NCBI RefSeq assembly: GCF_006439395.2
Contig: NZ_CP083950.1
Coordinates: 1,922,001 to 1,986,000, forward strand
Length of the DNA: 64,000 nt
Reading direction: 5' to 3'
Origin: Mesorhizobium sp. B4-1-4
Lineage (GTDB): Bacteria > Pseudomonadota > Alphaproteobacteria > Rhizobiales > Rhizobiaceae
The notes under the pieces were generated by a model, which was not told the origin of the DNA, ran no database searches, and saw only the letters and a list, made by a program, of their open reading frames with translations. Below, piece by piece: positions 19,866 to 28,823 of the stretch (its first letter is position 1; the number at the start of each line of letters is the position of its first letter). A program made the position numbers and the translations under genes.

Positions 19866-20333
19866 TCAGGCCCGCTCAATCCGGCACTGGTAGCAATTGT
19901 TGCGCGCCGAGCGGACATGCACATAGGCAATGTCGTCACGCTCGAAAAGCGTCTCGGCTCGAGCAGCGATAACCCCGGTCGGGATGACACCGCCGCTGCC
20001 GTACACGATACGATCATCCCTGCCATAGCCGCGCACGATGTAGTCCGGGCTTTCGAGAATCGCGGGGAGCGCCTCCGTTTCGGCGGCCCGCTCGCACTCT
20101 TGCGCATGCAAGAAGATCGGCCCGGTTTCGGCGTAGGGCTGCAGCTCCGGGAATGGCCGATATGCAAGGATAAGGTAGGCGTCGCCGGCCGCGATGTTCC
20201 TGAGACAGTGCCGGCACGGCATGCCGTCTCCGTCGGAAATCTTCCGCTCGGGCGCGCGGCCATAGGCATCGGGGCCGCCGCGTTGGAGGAGCCTGACATC
20301 CTCTGTCGGCAGAGCTTTGAACTGGATGGTCAT
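19866..20333 (-). CDS. DUF1203 family protein
   Basis: 155 residues. The family core is clear: GMPCRHCLRNIAAGDAYLILAYRPF, the GPIFLHAQEC segment, LESPDYIVRGYGRDDRIVYGSG, and the C-terminal AYVHVRSARNNCYQCRIER. Conserved Cys/His residues (PCRHC, HAQEC, CYQC) could bind a metal. The biochemical role is unknown. It stands alone with its own terminator. Confidence 0.85.
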   Translation of the reverse strand: MTIQFKALPTEDVRLLQRGGPDAYGRAPERKISDGDGMPCRHCLRNIAAGDAYLILAYRPFPELQPYAETGPIFLHAQECERAAETEALPAILESPDYIVRGYGRDDRIVYGSGGVIPTGVIAARAETLFERDDIAYVHVRSARNNCYQCRIERA

Positions 20334-20509
20334 GGTGACATTCTTCGGTGTTATTACCTTGAAATTATTGTCTTGGACCGAAGCTTCCCACCCGATTCAT
20401 GCCAACGATTGAGGGGCTGATCTCATGTCGGCGATCAGCCACTCTTGGAATAGGTGGGGGGCACGGGGCCGAACAAGCCGGCTAATTAACGCGTTGATTC
20501 ACGCGGAAA

Positions 20510-20763
20510 TCAGCGGATGAAATCGTCAAAGCGCCGCAATGTTACCCTGCGACGAGCAGGAACTCTTCTCCGTAGCCAACGGTTTCCAAGACATACCGGA
20601 TATACATCGGTGTGGCCTTCGATCAGCACGCGCGCACCGGGATCGCGACGCAGGATGCGCTAAAGCGCGTCGGCGATGTTCTCGATCTTGTCGTATTGCG
20701 AACTGGAAATCGCCGCCGAGCCGAAGGCGAAATTGACCAATGGAATATCGATTGAGCGCGCTA
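20510..20763 (-). pseudogene. Decayed OmpA-family C-terminal domain
   Basis: No continuous frame. In one frame RSIDIPLVNFAFGSAA, then QYDKIENIADAL followed by an in-frame stop TAG, then RRDPGARVLIEGHTD. After internal loss and frameshifts the tail appears as TVGYGEEFLLVA and RRVTLRRFDDFIR ending in TGA at 20510. These pieces match, in order, the peptidoglycan-binding OmpA domain of rhizobial OmpA-family proteins (NFAFGSA, VLIEGHTDA, GYGEEFLLVA). The N-terminal remainder is gone and the fragment abuts the IS630 element at its upstream end. Confidence 0.75.
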
Positions 20764-20766
20764 TTA

Positions 20767-21830
20767 GAGCATCGGGCGATTAACATGCAACGTAGCCTGC
20801 CTGTTTGAGATAGTTCCAGCATTCGGTTGGATCGAACATGGCGCAGATGCTTCCGACGGCGCGGACGAGATCGTCGTAGGTGCGCGCTTTGGCCTTTCGC
20901 AACAGGGTTTTGAGCTTTGCGAAGGCCATCTCGATCGGGTTGAGGTCCGGCGAATATTTGGGCAGGAAGAGGAACCTGGCGCCGCGCTGTTTGAGTGCCT
21001 CTGCGGCGCGCGGACTTTTGTGGACATTGAGGTGGACATTGAGATTGTCCAGAATAACGATGTCGCCGCGCCCGAGAGCCGGTGCGAGCTGGGTTTCGAC
21101 ATAGGCATCGAACGCCGCACCGTCGATGGCTCCGTCGATGATCCAGGGGGCCACCAGTTCATGGCAACGCAGGCCGGCGATGAAGGTCTGGGTATGCCAT
21201 TTGCCGAAGGGTGCATCGGCGAGGAGCCTCTTGCCGCGCAGGCTGCGCCCGCGCAATGGGGTCATGTTGGTCTTCACGCTCGTTTCGTCGATGAAGACGA
21301 TCCGCGCCGGCACGGCGCGCATCAGAGGCTGATGATGGTCGCGCCACTCACGCGCGCGCCGCTCTCACGTCGGGCCGTTCTTGCTCCGACGCCAGCAGGG
21401 CTTTTTTTATACGTAAACCCCCTCCCGGCACAGCAACTTCGACAGGTTCGACGGGTCCGCCCTGACGCCGTGCTCGTCTTCAAGCCACGCGCCAAGCTCA
21501 GGCATCGTGATGTCCGGCCTGGCCATCACTTTGTCGACAATGGCCTGACGATACGGGCCGAGTTTGCCAGACCCGGCAGGACGCCCCTGACGGGCCGGTT
21601 CGACGGAACCAGTCGCCGCATAGCGTGCCTGAACGCGTACCGCCGTCGAAGGCGCCACCTCAAACTGCGCCGCAACTGCCCGCCGCGACTTGCCCTCGGC
21701 AATGCCGCGAACAAGTCGAAGCCTCAAATCCTGCGAAACCGCTTTGCCCATGGTGCACCTCCGCATCCATAGGAATCAGACTTCAGTCGAAAAGGGAATC
21801 CCAACGGTTCACCCTATTCGCCCGACGCTC
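20767..21830 (-). mobile_element. IS630-family insertion sequence, degenerate
   Basis: 1064 bases bounded by imperfect inverted repeats: left GAGCATCGGGCGATTA and, reading inward from the right, GAGCGTCGGGCGAATA (14 of 16 match). Both ends are flanked by TA (20765-20766 and 21831-21832), the target duplication of IS630/Tc1-mariner elements. It encodes one transposase, broken in two frames. It separates the OmpA remnant from the GNAT gene. Confidence 0.88.
20780..21751 (-). pseudogene. IS630 transposase, frameshifted
   Basis: N-terminal helix-turn-helix half (21407-21751): MGKAVSQDLRLRLVRGIAEG, QFEVAPSTAVRV. C-terminal DDE half (20780-21322): FIDETSVKTNM, VILDNLNVH and PKYSPDLNPIEMAFAKLK supply the acidic triad. 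The halves lie in the same frame, but TAA and TGA interrupt between. The connecting segment KKALLASEQERPDVRAAR reads in another frame, so one shift is near an A7 run (21402-21408 on the complementary strand) and one in a GC run (about 21345). A 12-base tandem duplication (21020-21043) adds LNVH after the second Asp. Confidence 0.85.
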
Positions 21831-21915
21831 TAGACGCAGATCCGGCCGGCGCTTAATGCGGCCGAAAAGGCTGCCTGAAGCGCCGATGAACGGGCGGTCC
21901 AGATTCCGGCTGGTG

Positions 21916-22488
21916 TTACGGCCGCATGACGCTGGCCGAACGCTCGGTGAAAGGCAGCGGATGCACCACCTCTTTCTTCTGCGCGACGGGCGTGAAGCCG
22001 AGCTTCTGGTAGAGCGGCAGAGCCGCCGGATGGTCAAGTGTGCAGGTCTGCACCGTCACCCGTTTCGGCCCATACGACCATGCCGCGGCGATCGCCGAGC
22101 CCAGGAACCAGCGGCCGATACCTTGCCCGGTCGCATGTTCCATCATGCCGAAATAGGCGAGTTCCACTTCCTCCGGCAAATGCGGCTTGAGATCGAAGAA
22201 GCCCGCCGGCGAACCGTCGAGGTAGAGCACCCTGATGTCGCGGTCCTCACGGTGGATGCCGGCCGAAAGCTCGTCGTCATCCAGCCGCAGAACATTCACC
22301 CAGTGCCATTTGCGCCCCACCCGGTCCATCAGGTAGCGGTAAAAATGCAAGGGAATGTCTCTCGTCTTCAGCAACGCGACCTGGCGGTTGTAGGGCATCG
22401 GTGGCGAGACGGCAGGAGGCGCATGCATTTCGAGAAAAGTCACCGTGACTTCAATGTCTTGCAGCGCGCCGTTTTCCATCGTGCTCAT
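21916..22488 (-). CDS. GNAT-family N-acetyltransferase
   Basis: 190 residues. The C-terminal half is a GNAT fold: VELAYFGMMEHATGQGIGRWFL contains the acetyl-CoA loop (GQGIGRW) and LDHPAALPLYQKLGFTP is the typical last helix and strand. Acetyl-acceptor unknown. The start ATG overlaps the sseA stop as ATGA, so it is translated with sseA. I chose 22488 for this reason and because the upstream frame overlaps sseA. Confidence 0.85.
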   Translation of the reverse strand: MSTMENGALQDIEVTVTFLEMHAPPAVSPPMPYNRQVALLKTRDIPLHFYRYLMDRVGRKWHWVNVLRLDDDELSAGIHREDRDIRVLYLDGSPAGFFDLKPHLPEEVELAYFGMMEHATGQGIGRWFLGSAIAAAWSYGPKRVTVQTCTLDHPAALPLYQKLGFTPVAQKKEVVHPLPFTERSASVMRP

Positions 22489-23351
22489 TCCTTGCCGGTC
22501 GTCGCGGGGCCGGTCACGACAGGCGTGTTCGAAAGCCCGCCCCACTCGGTCCACGAGCCGTCATAAAGCCTGTTGTCGGTGTGGCCAAGCGTCTCCAGTG
22601 CCAGAGTGACCACGGCCGCGGTGACCCCGGAGCCACAAGATGTGACCACGGGCTTCGACAGGTCAATGCCAGCGTCCTCGATCACCTTGCGCAAACGATC
22701 CTTCGAAAGCAGAAAGCCGTTCTCCGATAGCGCGGAATACGGCACATTGCGCGCGCCTGGCATATGGCCGGAGCGGACACCGGCGCGAGGCTCGGGCTCG
22801 GCGCCGGTGAAACGGCCCGGCCCCCGGGCATCGGCGATCTGGCTTCTCCCGGTCTCGACGATCCGGCGCATGTCGGCCAGACTGGCGACGCGACCGGCGT
22901 CGAAATCGGCATGGAAGATGCTTGGCGCGATCTTCGTCGGTTCAGCCGTTATTGGCCGGCCAGTTGCCTTCCAGCCGTCGAAGCCGCCGTCCAGAATGTA
23001 GGTCTGGAAAACGCCCATAATGCGAAACATCCACCATGCCCGCGGTGCCGAGAAGAATCCCGGACCGTCATAGACGACAATCGTGTCGTCGGCCGAGACG
23101 CCCATCGCACCGACATATTGCGCAAAATGCTGAGGCGACGGCAGCGTATGCGGTAAAGCGGCGTCGGGATCCGAAACCGCATCCTGATCCAGGAATCGGG
23201 CACCGGGAATGTGGGCTGCATCATATTCGGCGCGCGCGTCGCGCTTTTGGGCCGGCAGGTACCAGGACGCGTCTACAATGGTCACACCAGGTTCGCCCAG
23301 GCGCCCCTGCAACCAGTCCGCATCGACGGTGAAAGGACTGTCTTCGGCCAT
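22485..23351 (-). CDS. sseA: 3-mercaptopyruvate sulfurtransferase
   Basis: 288 residues, two rhodanese domains. It moves sulfur from 3-mercaptopyruvate to thiol acceptors or cyanide. The N-terminal domain (about 10-140) is inactive-type; the C-terminal domain holds the active loop VVTSCGSGVTAA with catalytic Cys239. CGSGVT rather than CRKGVT is the mercaptopyruvate-type loop. Transcribed with alaX and cysK upstream and GNAT downstream. Confidence 0.93.
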   Translation of the reverse strand: MAEDSPFTVDADWLQGRLGEPGVTIVDASWYLPAQKRDARAEYDAAHIPGARFLDQDAVSDPDAALPHTLPSPQHFAQYVGAMGVSADDTIVVYDGPGFFSAPRAWWMFRIMGVFQTYILDGGFDGWKATGRPITAEPTKIAPSIFHADFDAGRVASLADMRRIVETGRSQIADARGPGRFTGAEPEPRAGVRSGHMPGARNVPYSALSENGFLLSKDRLRKVIEDAGIDLSKPVVTSCGSGVTAAVVTLALETLGHTDNRLYDGSWTEWGGLSNTPVVTGPATTGKE

Positions 23352-23391
23352 TCTCGTTCTCTCTATCCCGGGTAAAACAAAGCGTTGTGTG

Positions 23392-24135
23392 TCAAGCCGC
23401 CGGCATCGGGCCGAAGCGGATGCGGAAGCGCCTGTTCTCGCGGCCCTTCTTTTCGATCTTGCCGATATGGATTTCGCCTATTTCCCCAGTGCTTTTCACA
23501 TGCGTGCCACCGCAGGGCTGGCTGTCCACCGAGGCGTTCTCACCGATGCAGACCAGGCGGATCTTGCCTGTACCGACCGGCGGTCGGACGTTCTTGGATT
23601 TCACCAGGCCTGGGTTCGCGGCAAGTTCCTCGTCGCTGATCAGCCGGGTGAAAATCGGATGATCGGCCCGCACCAGATCCATCAGGCCCGCCGTCACCTC
23701 TTCCCTGGTGAAGCTGGCGTCCGGAATGTCGAAATCGACACGGCTGTCGTCCTCGGAAACCGCCGCACCCGTGATCGGGAACGGACAGACAACGGTGAGA
23801 AGGTGGCAAGCGGCGTGCATGCGCATCAACAGGTGCCGACGTTCCCAGTCGATGGCGAGTTTCACCTTCTCGCCGACCGCCAAGGCCGCCTGCTCCGGCG
23901 ACGGCACATGAATGATCTCATCCTTGGTCTCACCTGTGATGGTGGCCGCGACGGCGATGCGGCTGCCATCGGTGCGTTCGAGATAGCCGGTGTCTCCCGG
24001 CTGGCCGCCCGACGTGGCGTAGAAGATCGTCCGGTCGAGAATGATGCCGCCACGGTCGTTGACATCAACGACCGTCGCGTCCGCCGTGCTGAGATAGGCA
24101 TCGTCACGAAACAGCGCTTGTGTCTTGTGCGCCAT
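23392..24135 (-). CDS. alaX: AlaX-type alanyl-tRNA editing hydrolase
   Basis: 247 residues. A free-standing editing domain that deacylates mischarged Ser- or Gly-tRNA(Ala). The Zn motif is complete: MRMHAACHLL gives the HxxxH, and PCGGTHV supplies the Cys and third His. FYATSGGQPGDTG is the family loop. The start overlaps the cysK stop by one base (TGATG), so translation is coupled to cysK. It is longer than the minimal AlaX and lacks the synthetase core. Annotated from motifs; substrate not proven. Confidence 0.9.
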   Translation of the reverse strand: MAHKTQALFRDDAYLSTADATVVDVNDRGGIILDRTIFYATSGGQPGDTGYLERTDGSRIAVAATITGETKDEIIHVPSPEQAALAVGEKVKLAIDWERRHLLMRMHAACHLLTVVCPFPITGAAVSEDDSRVDFDIPDASFTREEVTAGLMDLVRADHPIFTRLISDEELAANPGLVKSKNVRPPVGTGKIRLVCIGENASVDSQPCGGTHVKSTGEIGEIHIGKIEKKGRENRRFRIRFGPMPAA

Positions 24136-25169
24136 CAAGCGACCTTCTCGAAAGGCACCGAAATCTTGCTCTGCAACTCCATCCAGCCCGGCACCGGAAG
24201 GTTCTTCTCGCGCAGGAACTGCGGGTTGAACAATTTCGACTGGTAGCGCGTGCCGTAGTCGCAAAGAATGGTCACGATGGTGTGGCCGGGGCCTAATTCC
24301 CTGGCCAGCCGGATCGCGCCGGCGATATTGATGCCGGTCGAGCCGCCGACGCACAAACCTTCTTCCTGGATCAGGTCGAAGACGACCGGCAGTGCATCCT
24401 CGTCCCTGATTTGGAAGGAAAAGTCCGGCGTGAACCCTTCGAGATTGGCGGTGATGCGTCCCTGCCCGATGCCTTCGGTGATCGAACTGCCCTCGGACTT
24501 CAACTCGCCGCTGGTGTAGAAACTGTAGAGCGCGGCCCCCAATGGGTCGGCGAGCGCGATCTTCACGTCCTTGCTCTTGGCCTTCAGCCCCATGGCGACG
24601 CCGGCCAGCGTTCCGCCGGAACCCACCGCGGAGACGAAACCATCGACCTTCCCGCCGGTCTGGGCCCAGATTTCTTCCGCAGTGGTACGGATGTGGCCAT
24701 CGCGGTTGGCGACATTGTCGAACTGGTTGGCCCAGATAGCGCCATTCGGCTCGGTTCTCGCCATCTGCTCGGCCAGCCGTCCCGACAGTTTCACGTAATT
24801 GTTGGGGTTCTTGTAAGGCACGGCCGGCACTTCGATCAGCTCGGCGCCGAGCACCCTGATCGTGTCCTTCTTTTCCTGGCTCTGCGTGTCCGGAATGACG
24901 ATGACGGTGCGGTAACCAAGCGCCTTGGCGACCAGCGTCAAGCCGATGCCCGTGTTGCCGGCCGTCCCCTCGACGATGACGCCACCCGGCTGCAGCAGGC
25001 CGCGCTGCTCAGCGTCGCGGATGATGAACAGGCCGGCCCGATCCTTGACCGACTGTCCAGGATTCATGAACTCGGCCTTGCCCAGGATCTCGCAGCCGGT
25101 TTCTTCGGAAGCTTTGTTGAGGCGGATCAGAGGCGTGTTGCCGATCGCGTCGATCACAGAACGGGGCAT
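24135..25169 (-). CDS. cysK: Cysteine synthase (O-acetylserine sulfhydrylase)
   Basis: 344 residues. PLP enzyme making cysteine from O-acetylserine and sulfide. Motifs: DAIGNTPLIRLNK, the PLP lysine in NPGQSVKDRAG (Lys42), the substrate loop EGTAGNTGIG, GSGGTLAGVA and GGSTGINIAGA. The 30-40 extra residues compared with E. coli CysK are spread through the middle (YKNPNNYVKLSGRLAEQM), typical of the alphaproteobacterial CysK/CBS-like subtype. It heads the cysK-alaX-sseA-GNAT run. Confidence 0.93.
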   Translation of the reverse strand: MPRSVIDAIGNTPLIRLNKASEETGCEILGKAEFMNPGQSVKDRAGLFIIRDAEQRGLLQPGGVIVEGTAGNTGIGLTLVAKALGYRTVIVIPDTQSQEKKDTIRVLGAELIEVPAVPYKNPNNYVKLSGRLAEQMARTEPNGAIWANQFDNVANRDGHIRTTAEEIWAQTGGKVDGFVSAVGSGGTLAGVAMGLKAKSKDVKIALADPLGAALYSFYTSGELKSEGSSITEGIGQGRITANLEGFTPDFSFQIRDEDALPVVFDLIQEEGLCVGGSTGINIAGAIRLARELGPGHTIVTILCDYGTRYQSKLFNPQFLREKNLPVPGWMELQSKISVPFEKVA

Positions 25170-25393
25170 TCAGGATTCCTTGTGTGCGTGCGCCGAAACC
25201 CTAGAAACCCGGCGCTTCGGTTTCAAGGCAAGAATTGTCTGGTCCAGTCGCATTTCCGGCGCTGCGACGCATCGGCATTCTCGAGACTGGGCTGATGTCG
25301 CACAGTTCATTTGCGCTCACGGCCGAAAAGCACTCTTTTCATTCGATTTCTTCGCCGCTAGAGCAAAGCACCAACAACTCGGCGGGGCGCAGC

Positions 25394-26215
25394 ATGACAC
25401 TCTATCGGGCCGATCCGAAACACGGCGTCGCCTGGGTCACGGGCGGCAGCAGCGGCATTGGGCGCTCGCTGGCCAGGGACCTGGCCTCACAGGGCTATGC
25501 GGTCGCGGTAACGGCGCTGGACGACGATCCGATCGACACGCTCATCGTCGAGACGGCGCAGATGCCGGGAAGCGTCACGGCCTTTCCCTGCGATGTCACA
25601 GACGAACCGCGCATGGCAAGAACGGTCGCCGCGATCGAGAAAGAACTCGGCCCGATCGTGCTCGCCGTCTTCAATGCGGGAAACTACATCTCCACGCCTG
25701 GAGAGGCTCTCGTCGTCAGCGATTTTCGTCGTTCTTTCGAGGTCAACTATTTCGGCATCATCAACGGGTTGGTGCCGGTCGTGGAACATATGCGCGTGCG
25801 GGCGCGCGGCCATGTCGTTCTGGTCGGCTCGGTCACCGCCTATTTCGGCTGGCCGACCACGGCCGCCTATGGCGGCACCAAGGCGGCGATCAACATCCTG
25901 GCCGAGTCCCTGAAGTACGATTTCGACAAGATGAACATCCGCGTCCAGGTAATAAACCCCGGTTTCGTCGACACACCGCTGACCGAAAAGAACATGCTGC
26001 CGATGCCGGGCCTGATGCCGGTCAGCCGTGCGACGCGCCGCATGGTGCGGGGCATCAAATCCGGCGGCTTTGAAGTCACCTTTCCGTATCGCACGAGCTG
26101 GCCCCTGAAATTTCTTGCCCTGCTGCCGAGGCCATGGTCCCGATGGGTGATCAGCCTCACGACCAGCTGGAAGGCCCGGCCGCTGCATTACGAGCGCAAG
26201 CGGCCCGCCGAATAG
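25394..26215 (+). CDS. Short-chain dehydrogenase/reductase
   Basis: 273 residues of classical SDR: NAD(P) motif TGGSSGIGRSL, FNAGNY, catalytic Ser in LVGSVTAYFG and the YGGTK pair. The C-terminal 40 residues (SWPLKFLALLPRPWSRWV) are hydrophobic and may touch the membrane. I start at the ATG at 25394; the frame is open upstream into the cysK promoter region, but that stretch is not SDR-like. Substrate unknown. Confidence 0.88.
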   Translation: MTLYRADPKHGVAWVTGGSSGIGRSLARDLASQGYAVAVTALDDDPIDTLIVETAQMPGSVTAFPCDVTDEPRMARTVAAIEKELGPIVLAVFNAGNYISTPGEALVVSDFRRSFEVNYFGIINGLVPVVEHMRVRARGHVVLVGSVTAYFGWPTTAAYGGTKAAINILAESLKYDFDKMNIRVQVINPGFVDTPLTEKNMLPMPGLMPVSRATRRMVRGIKSGGFEVTFPYRTSWPLKFLALLPRPWSRWVISLTTSWKARPLHYERKRPAE

Positions 26216-26308
26216 AATGCCCACAGGATTGGTGGTTTGGCGGTCTGAACGACCGTTGCCTGTTCACGGCCACCACCATAGGTTTGTTGTTGTTGCGTGG
26301 AGTCTGGG

Positions 26309-27283
26309 ATGGGGCGACGGATCGTGCTTGCTGTGCTGGGCCTGATCGCCGTCCTTGCACTGATCTTGGTATTTGGTCCTCGCGTTCCCGTCGATACCAC
26401 GGTCCACTTCAATCCTTCCGTGATCGGTGACGATCCGCAGGCCTATGTGGCCAAGGTGGAAGCCGGCGTGCCCGGCATCCGCGATGGGCTGGAGAAGGAG
26501 ATCATCTGGGCCAACCCGATGGTGCATGCCAAGACGCCGCTGTCGATCGTCTATATCCACGGCTTCTCGGCTTCAAAGGGCGAGGTCCGCCCCCTGCCCG
26601 ACGAGGTCGCCGAGCGACTCGACGCCAACCTCTTCTATACCCGTCTTACCGGGCACGGCGAGGACGGCGCGGCCATGACGCAGGGAAGCGTCAATGCCTG
26701 GATCAACGATTATGAGGAGGCACTCGCCATCGGCCGGGCGATCGGCGACAAGGTGATCGTCATCTCAACCTCGACCGGCGGCTCGCTGGCGGCATGGGCG
26801 GCAACGCAGCCCGGCGTATCGGAGGGGGTGGCGGCCATAGCGTTCATCTCGCCCAATTTCGGCGTGAAGGCATCCGGCGCCGAGATCCTGACCATGCCAT
26901 GGGGCAAACAGATCGCCGAACTCGTTGCCGGCAAGGAACGCAGCTTTGTGCCGCACAACGCGCTCCACGAAAAATTCTGGACCACCAGCTATCCGATCGC
27001 CGCGACGATGCCGATGCAAGCGCTGACGGAACTTGCCTATGGCGCGCCGGTGGAGAAGGCGACCATCCCTGCCCTGTTCATCTTCTCGGATATGGACAAG
27101 GTGGTGCGGCCCGATCGCACACGGGAGATTGCGGCGCGCTGGGGCGGCGCACACGAGCTGGTCCCCATGGAAAGTACGGGCGATCCCGACAACCATGTCC
27201 TTGCCGGAGACGCGCTGTCGCCGTCGACCACGGCTTTCCTCGTGCAACGGATCGCGGTCTGGATCGAAGCTGTCGCCAAATAG
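26309..27283 (+). CDS. Alpha/beta hydrolase with N-terminal anchor
   Basis: 324 residues. A membrane anchor or signal (about 4-25, IVLAVLGLIAVLALILVFG) precedes a serine hydrolase domain: oxyanion IYIHGFSASKGE, RLTGHGEDG, elbow ISTSTGGSLA, late acid FSDMDKVVRPDR and catalytic His in DPDNHVLAG. The elbow reads S-x-S-x-G, with the first Gly replaced by Ser. ATG at 26309 has GGAG upstream; a GTG at 26297 does not. Substrate unknown. Confidence 0.85.
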   Translation: MGRRIVLAVLGLIAVLALILVFGPRVPVDTTVHFNPSVIGDDPQAYVAKVEAGVPGIRDGLEKEIIWANPMVHAKTPLSIVYIHGFSASKGEVRPLPDEVAERLDANLFYTRLTGHGEDGAAMTQGSVNAWINDYEEALAIGRAIGDKVIVISTSTGGSLAAWAATQPGVSEGVAAIAFISPNFGVKASGAEILTMPWGKQIAELVAGKERSFVPHNALHEKFWTTSYPIAATMPMQALTELAYGAPVEKATIPALFIFSDMDKVVRPDRTREIAARWGGAHELVPMESTGDPDNHVLAGDALSPSTTAFLVQRIAVWIEAVAK

Positions 27284-27311
27284 CGGCGCCAATGGGGGCC
27301 CCCGGATATGA

Positions 27312-27346
27312 AAAGGCCGGCCGAGGCAATGCCTCAGCCGGCCTTT
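27312..27346. terminator. Bidirectional terminator between hydrolase and helicase genes
   Basis: Stem AAAGGCCGGC / GCCGGCCTTT with an inner GAGGC / GCCTC stem and a 3-base loop, lying between two convergent genes. Confidence 0.8.
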
Positions 27347-27398
27347 GATCACCAGCAGTCGAGCCAGGCCAATTGATCTGGCTCGACGCGGACGATGA

Positions 27399-28823
27399 TC
27401 AAGCAGCCCGCGCGGCGGGCCGCCTGCCGCCGAAGCGGCGCTTGTTGTTGCCCTTGAAGGGCTTGGCGCCTTCCGGCTTGCGTTCGCCGGCAAAGGCCGG
27501 CTTGTCGCCGAAACGCTTCTTGCCGAAGCCGTTGTTCTGCTTCTTCTCGCCGCCGGGCCGTCTGCCGTCGCGACGGCCATTGTGATCGGCGCGGTCATTG
27601 GCCGGCTCGCGGCGCTCGTTCTTTTCCGCCGGATTGCGTACCGGATCGGGGCTGCCGAGATGGTCGGCAACAACAGGCAGCTTGGTGCGGATGATGCGCT
27701 CGACCTGACGCAGCTTGCTGTTTTCCGAAGGATCGCAAAGCGTGATCGCGATGCCGTCCTTGCCGTTGCGGCCGGTGCGGCCGATGCGGTGGACATAGCT
27801 TTCAGCCTCGTCCGGCAGGTCGAAATTCACGATATGACTGATGCCGGGCACGTCGATGCCGCGCGCGGCGATATCGGTCGCGACCAGAATGCGCACCGAT
27901 CCATCACGAAAATCGTTGAGCGCCTTCTGACGGGCATTCTGCGATTTGTTGCCGTGAATGACGGCGGCCTTGAAGCCATCGCGCTCGAGATCCTTGGTCA
28001 CCCGGTCGGCACCATGCTTGGTGCGCGAAAAGATGATGACGGACTTCATCGCTTCGTCGGCGAGCATCGTCGACAGAACCTGGCGCTTCTGCTTGGTGCG
28101 GGCGAAGACTACGCCCTGCACGATCTCGGCCGCCGCGGTGCTTTGCGGCGAGACCTCGATACGGACCGGGTGCTTCAACAGGCCCTTGGCGAGTTCCGCG
28201 ATCTCGTCCGGCATGGTGGCCGAAAATAGCGCCGTCTGGCGATCAGGCGCGGTCGCCTTGGCGATGCGCTTGACGTCGTTGATGAAGCCCATGTCGAGCA
28301 TGCGGTCGCCCTCGTCCAGCACCAGCCATTTGGTGTCGGAAAGGATGAGGTCGCCTTCGCGCACCAGATCGGTCAGCCGGCCGGGCGTGGCAATCAGGAT
28401 GTCGACCCCAGGAGCAACCTTTTTCACCTGGCTGAAGCGCGAGACGCCGCCCAGCACGAGTGCCGTCGAGACATGCGCGCCCTTGGCGAGGATCTTGATG
28501 GTCTCCTCGATCTGGACGGCGAGTTCGCGGGTCGGCGCCAGGATGAGCGCACGCGTCGTCTTGGCGCGGCGCTTGGTGCCGAGCCCTATGATCTTCGACA
28601 GGATCGGAAGCGCGAAGGCCGCGGTCTTGCCGGAGCCGGTCTGGGCGATGCCGAAAATGTCTCGGCCTTCCAGTTGCGGCGGGATGGCCTGCACCTGGAT
28701 CGGCTTCGGATCGGCGAAGCCGGCGGCATGGGTGGCCTTGAGCAGCGCACCCGTAATTCCCAGCGCCGCGAAACCGGAGAGTTCCGCTGTGACGTTGCCG
28801 GGCAAAGTGTTTTCGTTGGTCAA
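27399..28823 (-). CDS. rhlE: DEAD-box RNA helicase, RhlE-like
   Basis: 474 residues: two RecA domains (about 15-390) and an 85-residue basic, Gly/Arg/Lys-rich tail. Motifs: Walker A AQTGSGKT, PTRELA, TPGR, SAT, VATDIAARGID and HRIGRTGR. Motif II is DEGD (LVLDEGDRMLDMGF), with Gly replacing Ala; DExD remains intact, so ATPase activity is expected. These helicases unwind RNA in ribosome assembly, decay or cold growth. It is single, divergent from pccB. Confidence 0.92.
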   Translation of the reverse strand: MTNENTLPGNVTAELSGFAALGITGALLKATHAAGFADPKPIQVQAIPPQLEGRDIFGIAQTGSGKTAAFALPILSKIIGLGTKRRAKTTRALILAPTRELAVQIEETIKILAKGAHVSTALVLGGVSRFSQVKKVAPGVDILIATPGRLTDLVREGDLILSDTKWLVLDEGDRMLDMGFINDVKRIAKATAPDRQTALFSATMPDEIAELAKGLLKHPVRIEVSPQSTAAAEIVQGVVFARTKQKRQVLSTMLADEAMKSVIIFSRTKHGADRVTKDLERDGFKAAVIHGNKSQNARQKALNDFRDGSVRILVATDIAARGIDVPGISHIVNFDLPDEAESYVHRIGRTGRNGKDGIAITLCDPSENSKLRQVERIIRTKLPVVADHLGSPDPVRNPAEKNERREPANDRADHNGRRDGRRPGGEKKQNNGFGKKRFGDKPAFAGERKPEGAKPFKGNNKRRFGGRRPAARAA

